Positions 9,686 through 20,726 of a stretch of DNA of 64,000 nucleotides are shown one piece after another. Origin of the DNA: Chionoecetes opilio. Its lineage: Eukaryota > Arthropoda > Malacostraca > Decapoda > Majidae. Within the stretch, counting starts at the first letter, position 1; each line of letters begins with the position of its first letter. The notes beneath the pieces are model-generated. The model made no database searches. It was given only the letters and a program-made list of their open reading frames with translations, and was not told the DNA's origin. The translations under genes and the position numbers were made by a program. The DNA lies in contig JACEEZ010020894.1 in assembly GCA_016584305.1 (NCBI GenBank), positions 590,105-654,104 of the forward strand. Reading direction: 5' to 3'.

Positions 9686-12096
9686 ACTATATGCAACAAT
9701 GCTCGTCAAATCCCGGGAGGTGGAGATTCCCCACAGTCGTATCTCCACCGGTGGGATCTTCAAGAAATGCCCGACCGGTGGATATTTGACAGTCGTACCA
9801 ACACAAGCGGTGGCTGCAAAAGCAGGCGTACCAACACAAGCGAGTCCAAGGCGGCATCAGTATTTTGACTGTTTTACATCTATCTAATTCCTTTTACTAG
9901 CCTAATTTATCATTTCTGCCATTAAAATAATAGCTTTGTTAGTGTTCGCCACTTATCTGAGGCGTTGATGAAGAAAAAATGGGCCTGAGTGATGCTTGTG
10001 CGTACATTTGAACGTCCCGCCAGTCGCCACAAAGCAATATGGCCGACCCACCTCCACCACCGCCGCTCTCCCTCATCACTACTTATCACAACAATATAAG
10101 GCCTCCTGCACCTAATTTTACCTTAATTATGACACGTGTGCATTCACAGTGTATGCATGTCACTCTCGGTTACGTTGAAAACTCGCCTGTAATGGTCTGG
10201 GAAGAAATAGGATGGAATAAGGGCAGAGCGGTAGCAGGCGGGATGTGCATGGTGAACGCTCAGCTGACTCAAACCTCCACTCGTTGCGTTGTCCTCTGTT
10301 GATTCTTGCTTACCGAGAGCCGCGACGCAACGGGTCGAGAAAATTTCTTGCATATGACCCCTAGTGCCTGAGCCGCACAGTCGGTCCTCTGTACATACTT
10401 GTTTCACACTGCCAGTATTCTCTCAGAGCAGGACGCGAGCACGCCACAACGTTGCATTGTTTCATTACGCCTACACTTTTAACCTATGATATTTCCTGCA
10501 ATGCGCTGAATACAGTAGTGCGAGTCTTGCTGGCATCGCTATAAGGCCTCTATCATAAAGCCGATTACAGACAGACTGACAAAGAGGCACTACTACTCTT
10601 ATTATAGATTTTACTTTTTTCTATTCAAAGTTTCCTTATTACCGTTAGTTCCCGCTGTCCAAGGTTCCTGTCAAGATCTCTGCATATTGGGCATCATGTT
10701 GCAAGCTGACGGGCGTTGTGGGAAGTGTTGCCGCCTTGACGCAGCAACAGCCCACCACCCGCCCGCCAGCCAGCCAGGCAACGGTGGTGCCCAAAGCTCA
10801 AATAGACGATGGTAGAAGATAGACGATAAAAAACGACAAAGCTCAAAGAATAGGACCTTTTTAGCTTTTAGAAATACCCTATTGAAAAGTCTTTGGTTGG
10901 TGCTGATCTTTAATTCCTCCTGAGAGTCTGTCTATATCGACCTAACAACAGCACTGCCTTTGCTAATATGCCCGAGGTATAGAAAGTTTTCTTTAAGTCA
11001 CTGCGTATAATGGAACATAGATGAACTTTTTTCCCAACTAGAAACATGCCCTGTCAAATAGTTCAAGAAATAATTCCGCTTCACAAACAGATATTCAGGC
11101 ATGCGGGTCATACATCCCAAGTTTATGAGACAAAATTTTGACGAATATTGACATTGATTCGAATATTGAGCCGATGTGGACGCGTTCCCAAGCGCACCCA
11201 GGATATATTTTCATGCCTGACGCGCCGCCCCGGAACCCTTGTGACACGGCAGGTCGTTCCGGCACGCAACACACCGCTGGCAGCACATCCGGCGCTCACC
11301 GTGGGCCGCGGCCGCACCATCCATCTGCCGCTGACAGTCGAATCAGCTGGCTCGTCAATGTCGTTATGACGCACGCTGTACAGCCTTCTCTTTATTCAAT
11401 GTTTGCTAGGTCTCAGTTCCTTTTTTTCGAATATCATTCTGGTAGTCTATTCCCTCTCCACTTGCCACGGAGCATAAGGTATTCAAAGCAAATTCTGTTC
11501 ATTAACATACATTTTTCCTATTACCATTTCCATCACCGCTCCCTTATTTTCTATCAATTATTACCAAATACTCTTTTACACAATTTTTCCTTTTCTGGCA
11601 GACTTGGCAAAGCGGTCCCGAAAATTGTTGTCCGTAGGTGGACGTCCGTGGTGAAGGCGACGTGATGCCATGCCATGCCCTGCCCTGCCCTGCCCTGCCC
11701 TACACCATCATAGTAAGGAGCTCCTCATGGTGCCCCTCGACACCCATCAATATCAGTGCCAAATATCAAAAAAATACTTGACTGAATGCAGTTTGCTGGG
11801 TCGCGAGGCCGGTGCGTTACTGCCTAGCTTCACCAAGGGATTGCCTTTGATCATTGCATTGATCTATTTGCGCTGCGTGAATAAATATGAAAGTATTGAT
11901 CACTCCTGTAAAATAAACCAAGCCTGAAAGTGCCCCCTTTTTCAAAACGCCGCGACTTCCTGGAATTGCAAGAAATTACGTCGCCAGTAACATGTTTCAC
12001 GCATAACCCACATCTACACCCCCTCCCTTAAGGATAAAACACACACATACACACACACACCGTCTGCCTATTCCAGCATATATCGAAAAAAAATAA
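9686..12096. other. 2.4 kb without a supported gene
   Basis: Contains a short CCTGC repeat (11668-11702) and several unrelated ORFs of 85-175 aa with no motif, start context or splice structure that I can support. The 175-aa ORF at 11138-11665 has no recognisable family. Confidence 0.45.
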
Positions 12097-12242
12097 GGTC
12101 AATTTATAGTTTCACCCAACCAACGATTTTCTGATGCGCATTATGTTTTTCTGGTGTGTTTTTATGTGTTTTGAATTAATCTGCTAACCGTTTCTGTCGC
12201 AGTTTTTTTTGGGGGGGGGGGGGGGGGGGGGGGGGGAAATGA

Positions 12243-12284
<42 letters not shown>

Positions 12285-12346
12285 TAACCTAATCTAACCT
12301 ATACCTAACCTAACCTTTACCTAACTAAAAAAGGTTTTTAGGTAAT

Positions 12347-12383
<37 letters not shown>

Positions 12384-12606
12384 GTATAGGTTAGGTTAGG
12401 TTAGATTAGGTATGGGTTAGGTTAGGTATAGGTAAAGGTTAGGTTAGATTTAGTTTTTAGTTTTTTTTTTCATCCCCCCCCCCCCCAACAACAAAAAAAT
12501 ATGCGACAGAAACGGTTAGCAGATTCATTCAAAACACATAAAAACACACCAGAAAAACATAAGGCGCATCAGAAAATCGTTGGTTGGGTGAAACTATAAA
12601 TTGACC
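12097..12606. mobile_element. Fold-back element with telomere-like interior
   Basis: The left arm 12097-12201 and right arm 12502-12606 are 105-bp inverted repeats with very few mismatches, from GGTCAATTTATAGTTTCACC at the tip to the core CTGCTAACCGTTTCTGTCGC. The interior is itself palindromic: poly-G/poly-C, poly-A/poly-T, and CCTAACC-rich sequence facing GGTTAGG-rich sequence. It has no coding capacity. A second element with the same core lies at 48390-48636. Confidence 0.85.
12277..12455. repeat. Inverted CCTAA/TTAGG-like blocks
   Basis: CTAAACCTAACCTAATC-type repeats (12277-12325) face GGTTAGGTTAGGTTAG-type repeats (12382-12450) across a poly-T tract. They resemble the arthropod telomere repeat TTAGG, in degenerate form, and lie inside the fold-back element. 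Confidence 0.7.
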
Positions 12607-14741
12607 AAAAATAATATAAAAAGAAAAAGAAAGCAAGCAAATTATCCTCGGTCCTGATTAGCACCATGCAAACTTTTGATTGCATTTTCTGGTATTGATA
12701 TTACTATACGAATGGTGGGAGTGCAATAACCCCTTTCGTTACTATACCTGCGCACACCTTTTTACACAACAACTACAATACCAACAACACTAAAACGTGC
12801 TCAGCGGCTTGTCATTACGAAGTCCCCGCAGCCAGACGTACGACGCATCCCATCGGCACAGTTCTTACGAAAAATTAAATGTTTTCTGGAGTCTATCAAT
12901 TACTTGCAATTAGACAATACAATGGCACCACCTATCAACTGTGTTTCAGCCCCCCACATCAAGCTCGCACACACTGGTTATGCATTTACTTCTTCCATTG
13001 TCATTATGCAAATAGGTATTACAACGGCAAATACTAACCTTGTATGATAAAAAGATACCTAATATAGATTAAAAAAAAATCAAAAGACAATGTGCTGGTG
13101 TACTTCCCAAACCTCTAAACTATAGCATCCGACACCCCTCTTTCAGAAATACATGCGCGTCTGGCAGCGGTGTTGTGGTGGCGTACCACTGAACCGCTGC
13201 TCGACCATCCCTGCTTCACCCCACCACTGGGTGTTGATTTTACAAGATTTTGCTCACACAGTGGTATGACAGTCAAAACGAATTTGGGGGCCACAACCAG
13301 AAATACAACAATGTGCTGAAAACTAATTTCTCTTTAGCTACAGTTTTTGAGGCAATTGAATCGTCTGTCGTTTACTCTGGCATTCGATCTATCTCGGAAC
13401 ATTCTGAGGAAGGTTTACCCTGATTGAAAATGTAACTGCTTGTTAAAAGTTAATATGATGCCGTCAATAATACATTGCTGGCCCTTCCACAGCCCATTGG
13501 TGTATCTTGAGGATGCTGGTAGTGGCGGCGATACTAGTGACAGTGCACTAATCAATACAAAATGTATGATGAATCACGATACTTATTTCATAAAATTACT
13601 TTTGTTCAAAAAGATACATAGTGTAACGTTAACGACAATTAAAATTGATGACACAACTATTCCTTGTTGAGTCAATTAGATGGTTAAAGTCCTTACCACG
13701 TGTCAAAATATGATTAGCGGCCCCTGTAAGAGGTCTCCTTCAGGATCTCAAAACAAACACAATTTAAAAAAAAAAATATAAGAAAAAGCAACATTAAGGT
13801 AATAAAGTTAATGTGTGTCATGGCAAGAAAAGACCGGCCGTAAAATGGTCAAAGTCAGCACGACATCGCGGGGTCCAAACATGGTGGTGGTAAATATTGA
13901 CCAGAGTGACAGTCCAAACACTGAATGACGTGCCGCAACACACGCTGGCGAGGCGTCAGGGCTGGGGTGGGATTCCATGCTCGCAGTTGTGCAAGGCTTC
14001 TGAACATACCAAGCCATCCCACCTTCAGCCTCTCTTAACACACACACACAGTGTCATAAACATTATATGCAAAACCTCTTTTACACAACGTTCCTTCAAC
14101 CCCTCTCAACTACCTACCACTGCCACCTGCCGTGTCCATCCGTAGTATCCCGCGACCCGCGGGCCTCGGTCCAGCCCTCATCACCCCTTCACCGCAGACC
14201 AACGCACGCCCACACGTGTACCAAGTTTCAAGGTCAAGGTGAACCTAGATTTCGCTCATTTATATCTAAATTTTCTGGCGAAGTGTTGCAAGTGTTGGTT
14301 TGGGCAATGTTACTGCTGTAATTGTTGTCGTGATGTTTTGTTCCTTGCATGTCATTACAGAGGAAGACTAACTATCCCCGACCCACCCAAACACTACTCA
14401 GTACTACTCACCAGCAGGAGTCTCTGAAGGGCGGGGAGAGTCTCGTCTTGGTCACTCACTAACAAAGATAAACAATTCTACAAGAACAGCTGCTCCTCAA
14501 CATCTGGTAAGCTCACACCAAGGCGATGCGTCGCTGGCTGTGGTAATCCCTGTCATCGGCTGATCACTAAGGTCGCCGGGCACACAGGTAACGCCGTGCA
14601 CACCGCGTGCACATCCAAGCCTACAACCCCACGCGCCACACCTGACACGCGCCTTGTGTTGCCACCAGCATGCAGGAGGCTGATGCGCTGCCGCGAGGCG
14701 GAAAGAGTATTGTACACTCACTGTGAAGTGAGCAGAAACCA

Positions 14742-14776
<35 letters not shown>

Positions 14777-15887
14777 TTGTATTTACACAAAAGCGTCAAG
14801 CACCGTGCAAACAGATGAGGTGTGGCCACAAGAGCCTCACACATAGTTGCGTGTCTTTGGTGTTACTTCAGCTCAAACTCCGCCAAGCTACGAAATTTGC
14901 GAATTTTGCTCAAACTGCCTGAGCATGGTTCAAGGTGGTTACAAATGGTGCAAATATCCGGAAGAATGATGGGAACAGATTGTATCACTATGGGGCAAAA
15001 TAGTTCGGCAATACAAGCTGTAGTGAACTCACCATACCCAGCAGTATTAATTAAGTGCCTCGACCACATGAACTTTACGTAGCTACAATCGATTCACCTG
15101 CTGATGCAGCAGGAAAAATACCATCGCCGTCTTTGCCTACTTTCGCAGCGCCTGAAAGACACAGATGACATGTCGAGGAACACATACGGAAAAGCGACGT
15201 CGAGGCACCTTGGTCACCATGGAATTGTCATGTCACCTCGGCAGTGGGCAGTAATTTTTAAAAGAGCAATGGAAAGAGATCGTGACGCCGCCCAAACATC
15301 ACGTCAAAACGGGCACTGACCAAATGAGGGTTCACCGCGCACCGCACCTACGGGGCTTCCCGTTGAGCGAAATTTTCTCCATCGTGTGCGTGCGTGAATT
15401 CGAGGATGTGCCACCCTAGCGGCTTTGGTGCCACCCACCCGGGAACTGGTGGCGTGCCGACTTGCACGAAAAAAAGTTCCGTACACTAAATACACAATGT
15501 GCTGCCGCTCTTCCTATGCCCGCCCCTTCGAGCCGTGCAAAGTGGCCAAAGTGCAAAGCTGCAAGTGGCGGACGCCATTCAAATCCAAGAATGGTTCGTT
15601 CCCCATCAAAGTGACTGGTTGCTGGCCCGTTCTCAGGGAGTAAACGTTCAACAGGTAATCAAAGGCAACCTGCAACAGCCGTCTCACCATTTAACTGCTG
15701 AGCGCGAAAGCGGCAGCTTAATAGTCCTTAATACTTTTAATAGTCTGGTGGCTTAGGGATATTTTGGAGACACTCTGGACAAAAGTACTAAACTTTGAAT
15801 AATAAATCAATAGGGTCTCCCATTTAAAAAAAAGCCATTGCTCCAATTGAAATTATGACGTCGTTTTTACGAGTGACGACGACGTTG
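12607..15887. other. 3.3 kb without a supported gene
   Basis: Mixed unique sequence with a short (TC)n at 14740-14773. ORFs of 60-115 aa on both strands overlap each other and show no family signal. Confidence 0.45.
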
Positions 15888-15889
15888 TT

Positions 15890-16219
15890 AGTTTTTTTTT
15901 TTTTTTTTTTCTTTTCTTTCATTTGTGCCTATAGCGCCTGTAGGCAGTGGTGACCCAGGGCTCGGATGGTAGGCTCTGGAGGTTCACTTGAGGGCTCTGA
16001 TGGTTGGTCCTCGCCTGTGGTGGCGCAGGCAGGATTCTTACAGTGACGCCTGTGATTAGAGGCTCATGCCGCCCCCCTGTGTCCTCCGATGCACTCGCAG
16101 TCGAAGGTAGAGTTGATGGGCAGGGCATGTGGGTGTTCTTAAGTTAGGCCACTCGACGGTGCAGAAAGGTTTTGGTTTTCTTCGGGGATCAAACTCGAGT
16201 CACCGAGAACGCCAGTCTA
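15890..16219 (-). mobile_element. tRNA-derived SINE, family 1, 5'-truncated
   Basis: The A-rich tail lies at 15890-15918 (poly-T on plus). The body matches the copy at 50511-50850 in inverted orientation. It includes the region around GCCTATAGCGCC, the CCACTCGACGGTGCAGAAAG segment and the B-box region. It stops inside the tRNA-like head at GACTGGCGTTCTCGG, so box A is missing. It abuts the hAT remnant directly. Confidence 0.8.
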
Positions 16220-16221
16220 AG

Positions 16222-18650
16222 AAAGATTTTTTCAGTATGACAGATGGTGCCCCTGCTATGGTAGGAAAAAACAAGGGTTTTACCAAGATGCTTGAGGATA
16301 AAATTGGGCACCCCATCCTGAAATTTCACTGCATAATTCATCAAGAAAATCTATGTGCCAAGATCTCGAACTCTGATCTCAACAAGGTGATGGCCACTGT
16401 TACAAAAGTAGTGAATTTTCTTGTTGCACACTCTTCTCTTACACACAGGCAGTTTCAAGCTTTCCTTGAAGAGGTGGACAGTGCATACAAAGATATACCC
16501 TTGTAGGTGGTTAAGCTGTGGGAAGGTATTGGAGAGATTTGTGGAATGCTTGGATGAAATCAAGATCTTCTTAAGCTCCCTTCACACATTCCATAATCGA
16601 ACCACGATAGCGCCACCAATTTCATTATTGACGCTATCGTGAAATTTGACCACGATAACCGCCGACCACGATAGCCTCACAACAATGTCACGCTGCCTGT
16701 ACATATGTGTCATGATGGTCGTAAGATGGTCACGATGGAGTCATGATAGCTGTAAGACTACGTCACGAATGGAAAATCAACGGTAATTTTGTCGTCACGA
16801 TAGAGCTACGATAACCACGACAGTGCCATGACAGTGCCATGAACGCATCACGATAGCGTCAAGAGCCATGACGCTATGGCGCTCAATGATGATGACCATG
16901 ACGCTCAAGTTGCATATGCCTCATATGCAACATGCCTCACACGTGGGTGTTGCCATGGTGATGGAGAAGGAAGTGGGGCTAGAGATGAAAGTGGGAGAAA
17001 CAGGGTTGTGTTGGTGATGGAGAAGGGGGGAACGGAGGGTTGTAATAAAGAAGGGGGTGATGGTGTTGGTGGGGAAACGGGGGAAGTTGGGGATGGAGAA
17101 GGCGGTGTTGGGGGTGTGAGTGGTTAAAACAGGGGTGGATCCACCACCCACCCCCTACTCCCTACCCCCTTCCCCCATCACCACGTGATCATGGGAGTAG
17201 GGGGTAGGGAGTAGGGGGAGGGTGGCATCACCATGTGGTGAGGGAGTAGGGAGAAGGGAGTAGAGGGTGGGTGGAGGTGAATGAGAAAGGGGGGAGAAGG
17301 CGGAAGGGGGTGCAAAAAAGGGGGGGAGGTAGGATATCAAGGCGCGTGTAACGGTTTCTTATCGTCACGATAGACATAAGTCGATCACGGTAGTGTCACG
17401 AAGCTGCTACATAGATAACGATAGCGTTACGATAGACTTACGATAGCGCTGCGTTGGATACAAACATCGGGGAGCTTCCCAATTTTTTAGTGCACGCACT
17501 AACTTTTCGTGGCCTCGGCAGAGCGCGTCACGAGCGTCACGATCGGTCACGATGGACCCATAACCAGGACCATGACGGCGCTGCGCATTGCATTGTTGGC
17601 GCGTTCGTGGTTCCATTATGGAGTGTGTGAAGGGGGCTTTAGCAGATAAAGGCCAAGACTATTGAGGACAGGCTGGAGGCTGGCTGGAGGACAGAGATTG
17701 GATTGTGAAACTTACGTTTCTCTCAGACATCACGAAACATCTAAATGACCTCAGTCTTATCTTGCAAGGTGCAGGAAAAACAGTGATAGATTTGTATGAT
17801 ACCTGGAAGGCTTTTGTTGCAAAGCTTGCAGTTTACTCATCAGATATTGAAACTGGTTCTTTCCGTTACTTCAAAAACTTGGAGAACTTATCTGCAATTC
17901 ATCTTGTCAACATTACTGATCTTCAGGTGTACATGCAAGAATTAAAATCTGAATTCTCAATTAGATTTCAAGATTAACAACACATTGGCCCAGTGTTTTA
18001 ATTTCTGATCAGACCAGACACCTTTAAATACAGTGAGTTGGATGCACCTCTCTTTGAGTGGATGGAAACCAAGGAGTTGGAAATGCAGTTAATTGATTTT
18101 CAGGCCTCCTCATTGTGGTTAGGCAAATTCAAAGAGCTTCGAGAAATATTGGAAACTAGTGTGCATGATCATGCAGCCTCCATCTTAAGTTCCTGGACAT
18201 CACTGCCTGATAAATTCATATGCATGAAGAAAGTTGCTTTTGCATTGCTATCAGCCTTTGGATATCAATGTGAGCAGATATTTTTACACATGAAGCACAT
18301 TCTCAACCCCCATCGCAGCAGGCTTACAACGGATCATTCTGAGGGTTGTGTGAAGCTCAAGGTATCCAGATAGTCACCCGAGATATCAACTTTGGCCAAA
18401 GGGAAGCAAGGGCAAGGATCACATTAATAGGGTGACTATAAATGTAATGCTGCAATGAAATGTTAAAATTTATATTATGCACGTGCATAAAAAATGTATT
18501 TTACTTTAAATACAATGGTCACCGCATACTGCATAATTATTATTTCAGTTTTCATAATGCTGAAAAAATCACACCTGGCACGCAGGGTAGTCAAAAACTG
18601 GCATTAATTAAAAAACTGGCACACTATGTTCAAAAGGTTGCCGAGCCCTG
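16222..18650 (+). pseudogene. hAT transposase remnant, interrupted
   Basis: The plus-strand coding pieces follow the order of a hAT transposase of the GTF2IRD2/ZBED-like (Charlie) group. They are SMTDGAPAMVGKNKGF and KFHCIIHQENLCAK (16230-16360), FLVAHSSLTHRQFQAFLEEV, then RWLSCGKVLERFVECLDE in another frame (16505-16570). After the 16574-17638 insertion come VKLTFLSDITKHLNDL, and finally KKVAFALLSAFG and HMKHILNPHRSRLTTDH (18220-18345), the dimerisation tail. Several frameshifts and stops make it dead. The sequence ends at GGTTGCCGAGCCCTG (about 18650), resembling a hAT inverted terminus. The 5' part is lost next to the SINE. Confidence 0.8.
16574..17638. mobile_element. 1,065-bp TIR element (TWA target) inside the hAT gene
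   Basis: The left end AGCTCCCTTCACACATTCC and the right end GTGTGTGAAGGGGGCT are inverted repeats extending about 40 bp, through CCATAAT.GAACCACGA. The target duplication is TTA at 16571-16573 and 17639-17641. Removing the element rejoins the hAT frame (...IKIFL then ADKGQDY). The interior carries many CACGATAG/CACGATAAC motifs and a GGGAGTAGGG-rich block (17150-17335), but no transposase. It is PIF/Harbinger-like by its target site. Confidence 0.85.
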
Positions 18651-19151
18651 CACTAGACTATAATGGATTATGAGACTCTCTCTGAGTTTTCTATAGTAAA
18701 TCACTACTTTCGGATATATGAAATATTTCTGTGGGTAGGAAAGAGGGTCATGTTTATTTACACCCTTCTCTTCTGTTTCATGTAATCTGCATCTCTTTTA
18801 TTTTTTATCCCTTACTGCAATATGACCCAAAAACTATAGAAATGTGTGCATTGTTTTTGTGTGCATTTATGATGTCAAGAATACCTGTAACTGATGGAGT
18901 CTTCAATCTTGTTCTCAACTTCAACTTGCATGAACTCGCCCTTAAAAGTCGATTCAAACGTAATAATCAATTTTGGACACGTTGGAGGATAAAATCTTCA
19001 TTTGGCGTCGACAAGGAGCAGGATTGTGGATCATTCCGGTCTGGTGCATTATTACCCTTCACACCTATGATGAGTGGCTCTTTCCTGTGTACTTATTGCT
19101 ACCCCAGTGATTGTAGGCAAATAATTAGTGGTCAGGATGGCTTGGTGATGG
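18651..19151. other. No gene recognised
   Basis: A 146-aa plus-strand ORF (18731-19171) is present, but I recognise no domain in it and it continues into the THAP-like fragment on the other strand. Confidence 0.4.
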
Positions 19152-19345
19152 TCAATAGCACCAATTTATGAAATGCTTGGAACACATTGCGTGATGTTTG
19201 GTTGCTCTCCACTCGGGGTCTCTTTTACATATAGTCTCCCAAAGCCTTCTACGAGCTGGGTCATTTTTGAAGACATCATCCCTTGACATCCAAGTCATTT
19301 TTCCGTGAGGAGGATGGACAGATAGCAACTGCACATGTATATATC
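19152..19345 (-). pseudogene. THAP-type zinc finger fragment
   Basis: The minus-strand frame reads FKNDPARRRLWETICKRD, PEWRATKHH and MCSKHFI. This matches the second half of a THAP domain (R..W, W.P/T..., C-S-x-H-F, with the C-x2-H zinc ligands). The N-terminal Cys pair is not evident and the frame ends shortly after. It may derive from a domesticated or P-element-like transposon. It is too short to call a gene. Confidence 0.45.
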
Positions 19346-20703
19346 GGCATCTTGTAACGTCCACAGGGTTAGTATACTCCGGGATATGGCGCCGCAGCAC
19401 GCCTGTTGAGTCACCCAGCGCCACTCTGCCACCAGCACATTCATACAGTGAGGGGCTCTCTGCCTCTCATGCGTGCTCTCCAAGAATTCTTTCACATTCT
19501 CACCCACACAACTGTCATTCCTCCACTCAGCACACAACCCCAAAAGGTACTTCATCTGCCAATTAACACTCTTCTCTCTCGTCTCACTTCATTCTTCCAC
19601 TCCTATCTCTCCTACAACTACTTCTGACATCTTTATTCTTGTATACTCATACCTCTCACATTCAAGCATTAAGTACTCCAATTTCATCCACTCCTCTCTC
19701 ACACATATCTTCCTACCACCATTTACCTATTTATTTGCTTCTTAATCAAAATTTGATTTGCTTTTGATCTAAGATTCTATCATTTACAGTATGTACTTAT
19801 TTACTGATTTATAGGATGCTTGAAGGGTAGGATGAGTAAAAACTACTGCAATCCATGGTTATTACAATGCCAGCAGCCCTCGGATCCCGATAATGCTGGA
19901 TTAGTAAGTTATTACTTACCTGTACTAGCCTACATATATTACTACTGTACTACTACAACTGCATCACTTGTATTACTACTTCTACTGCTACTACTATTAC
20001 TCTTGTAAACACACGTAACAGATGAACACGAGACGCGGGCTCATGGGCATCGTGAAGCAGGGGTTTACTAAGTAGGCTACACATGGTGTCATATAGCTTG
20101 CTTTAATTGCAAGATTACATTCATTGAATATACAACATACTTTTATAAAGAATCCTTACTGTGGATTATATATATGTATATATTATAAAATCACTTCTGT
20201 CATCCTACCTATAGTGACTGTTAAAGCTAATATATACAATATATTTTACAGATTATTGATCTTGACTTTCTTTGATTGTGCAAGTTTTATACATAAATTA
20301 AGTAGGATTTCCTTCCAGCTGCCTACATACACAGCTATGTAGCAAGAAAATCTATATTGCTTTGAGAGATCTAATGTCTTAGATCTTACCACATTTTTGT
20401 ATACAACAAAACCTTTGTCATACGTACTTGTACATATCAATAATTTGTTATTATTGTATCAAACAAATATACAACACTGTCAGACAACAAAAAATAATAC
20501 ATGAACCACATAAAAAAAAAACATTAACAAAAAATATAATATACTGTTGCTACAACTAAGATCCATTCTAAGTTAAATTACACTCAGAACAACATTTTTA
20601 TAACAGTACAAAATAGTAGTTGTGACATGCCTCGTGTGATTGACATGTCTCAAGCTTTTGGCACCAGAAACAACTACACTCCATCTGTCAACCGGGGGAG
20701 ATG
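19346..20703. other. Downstream flank / possible 3' UTR of the LIM gene
   Basis: CT-rich unique sequence (19420-19740), short (CTA)n at 19930-20005, then AT-rich DNA immediately 3' of the minus-strand stop at 20704. The 3' UTR probably lies in about 20100-20703, but I could not fix a polyadenylation site. Confidence 0.4.
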
Positions 20704-20726
20704 CTATACTTTACTGAATTTCATCC
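20704..20726 (-). CDS. smash: LIM gene exon 22 (terminal coding exon)
   Basis: 23 nt. The acceptor CGACTTGCAG|GG follows a long pyrimidine tract (TTTTCTTTTTTTCC). It completes a Gly and adds MKFSKV, then TAG. The C-terminus F-S-K-V fits the class I PDZ-ligand pattern S/T-x-hydrophobic. Phase is exact with exon 21. Exon 21 read-through would instead end inside the MITE. Confidence 0.75.

Noticed and set aside
9249..9887. 212-aa Ser/His-rich ORF
   Set aside because: All three forward frames are open across the CACCGTCAT minisatellite; repeat artefact.
11138..11665. 175-aa plus-strand ORF
   Set aside because: No domain, no splice structure, and overlapping ORFs on the other strand.
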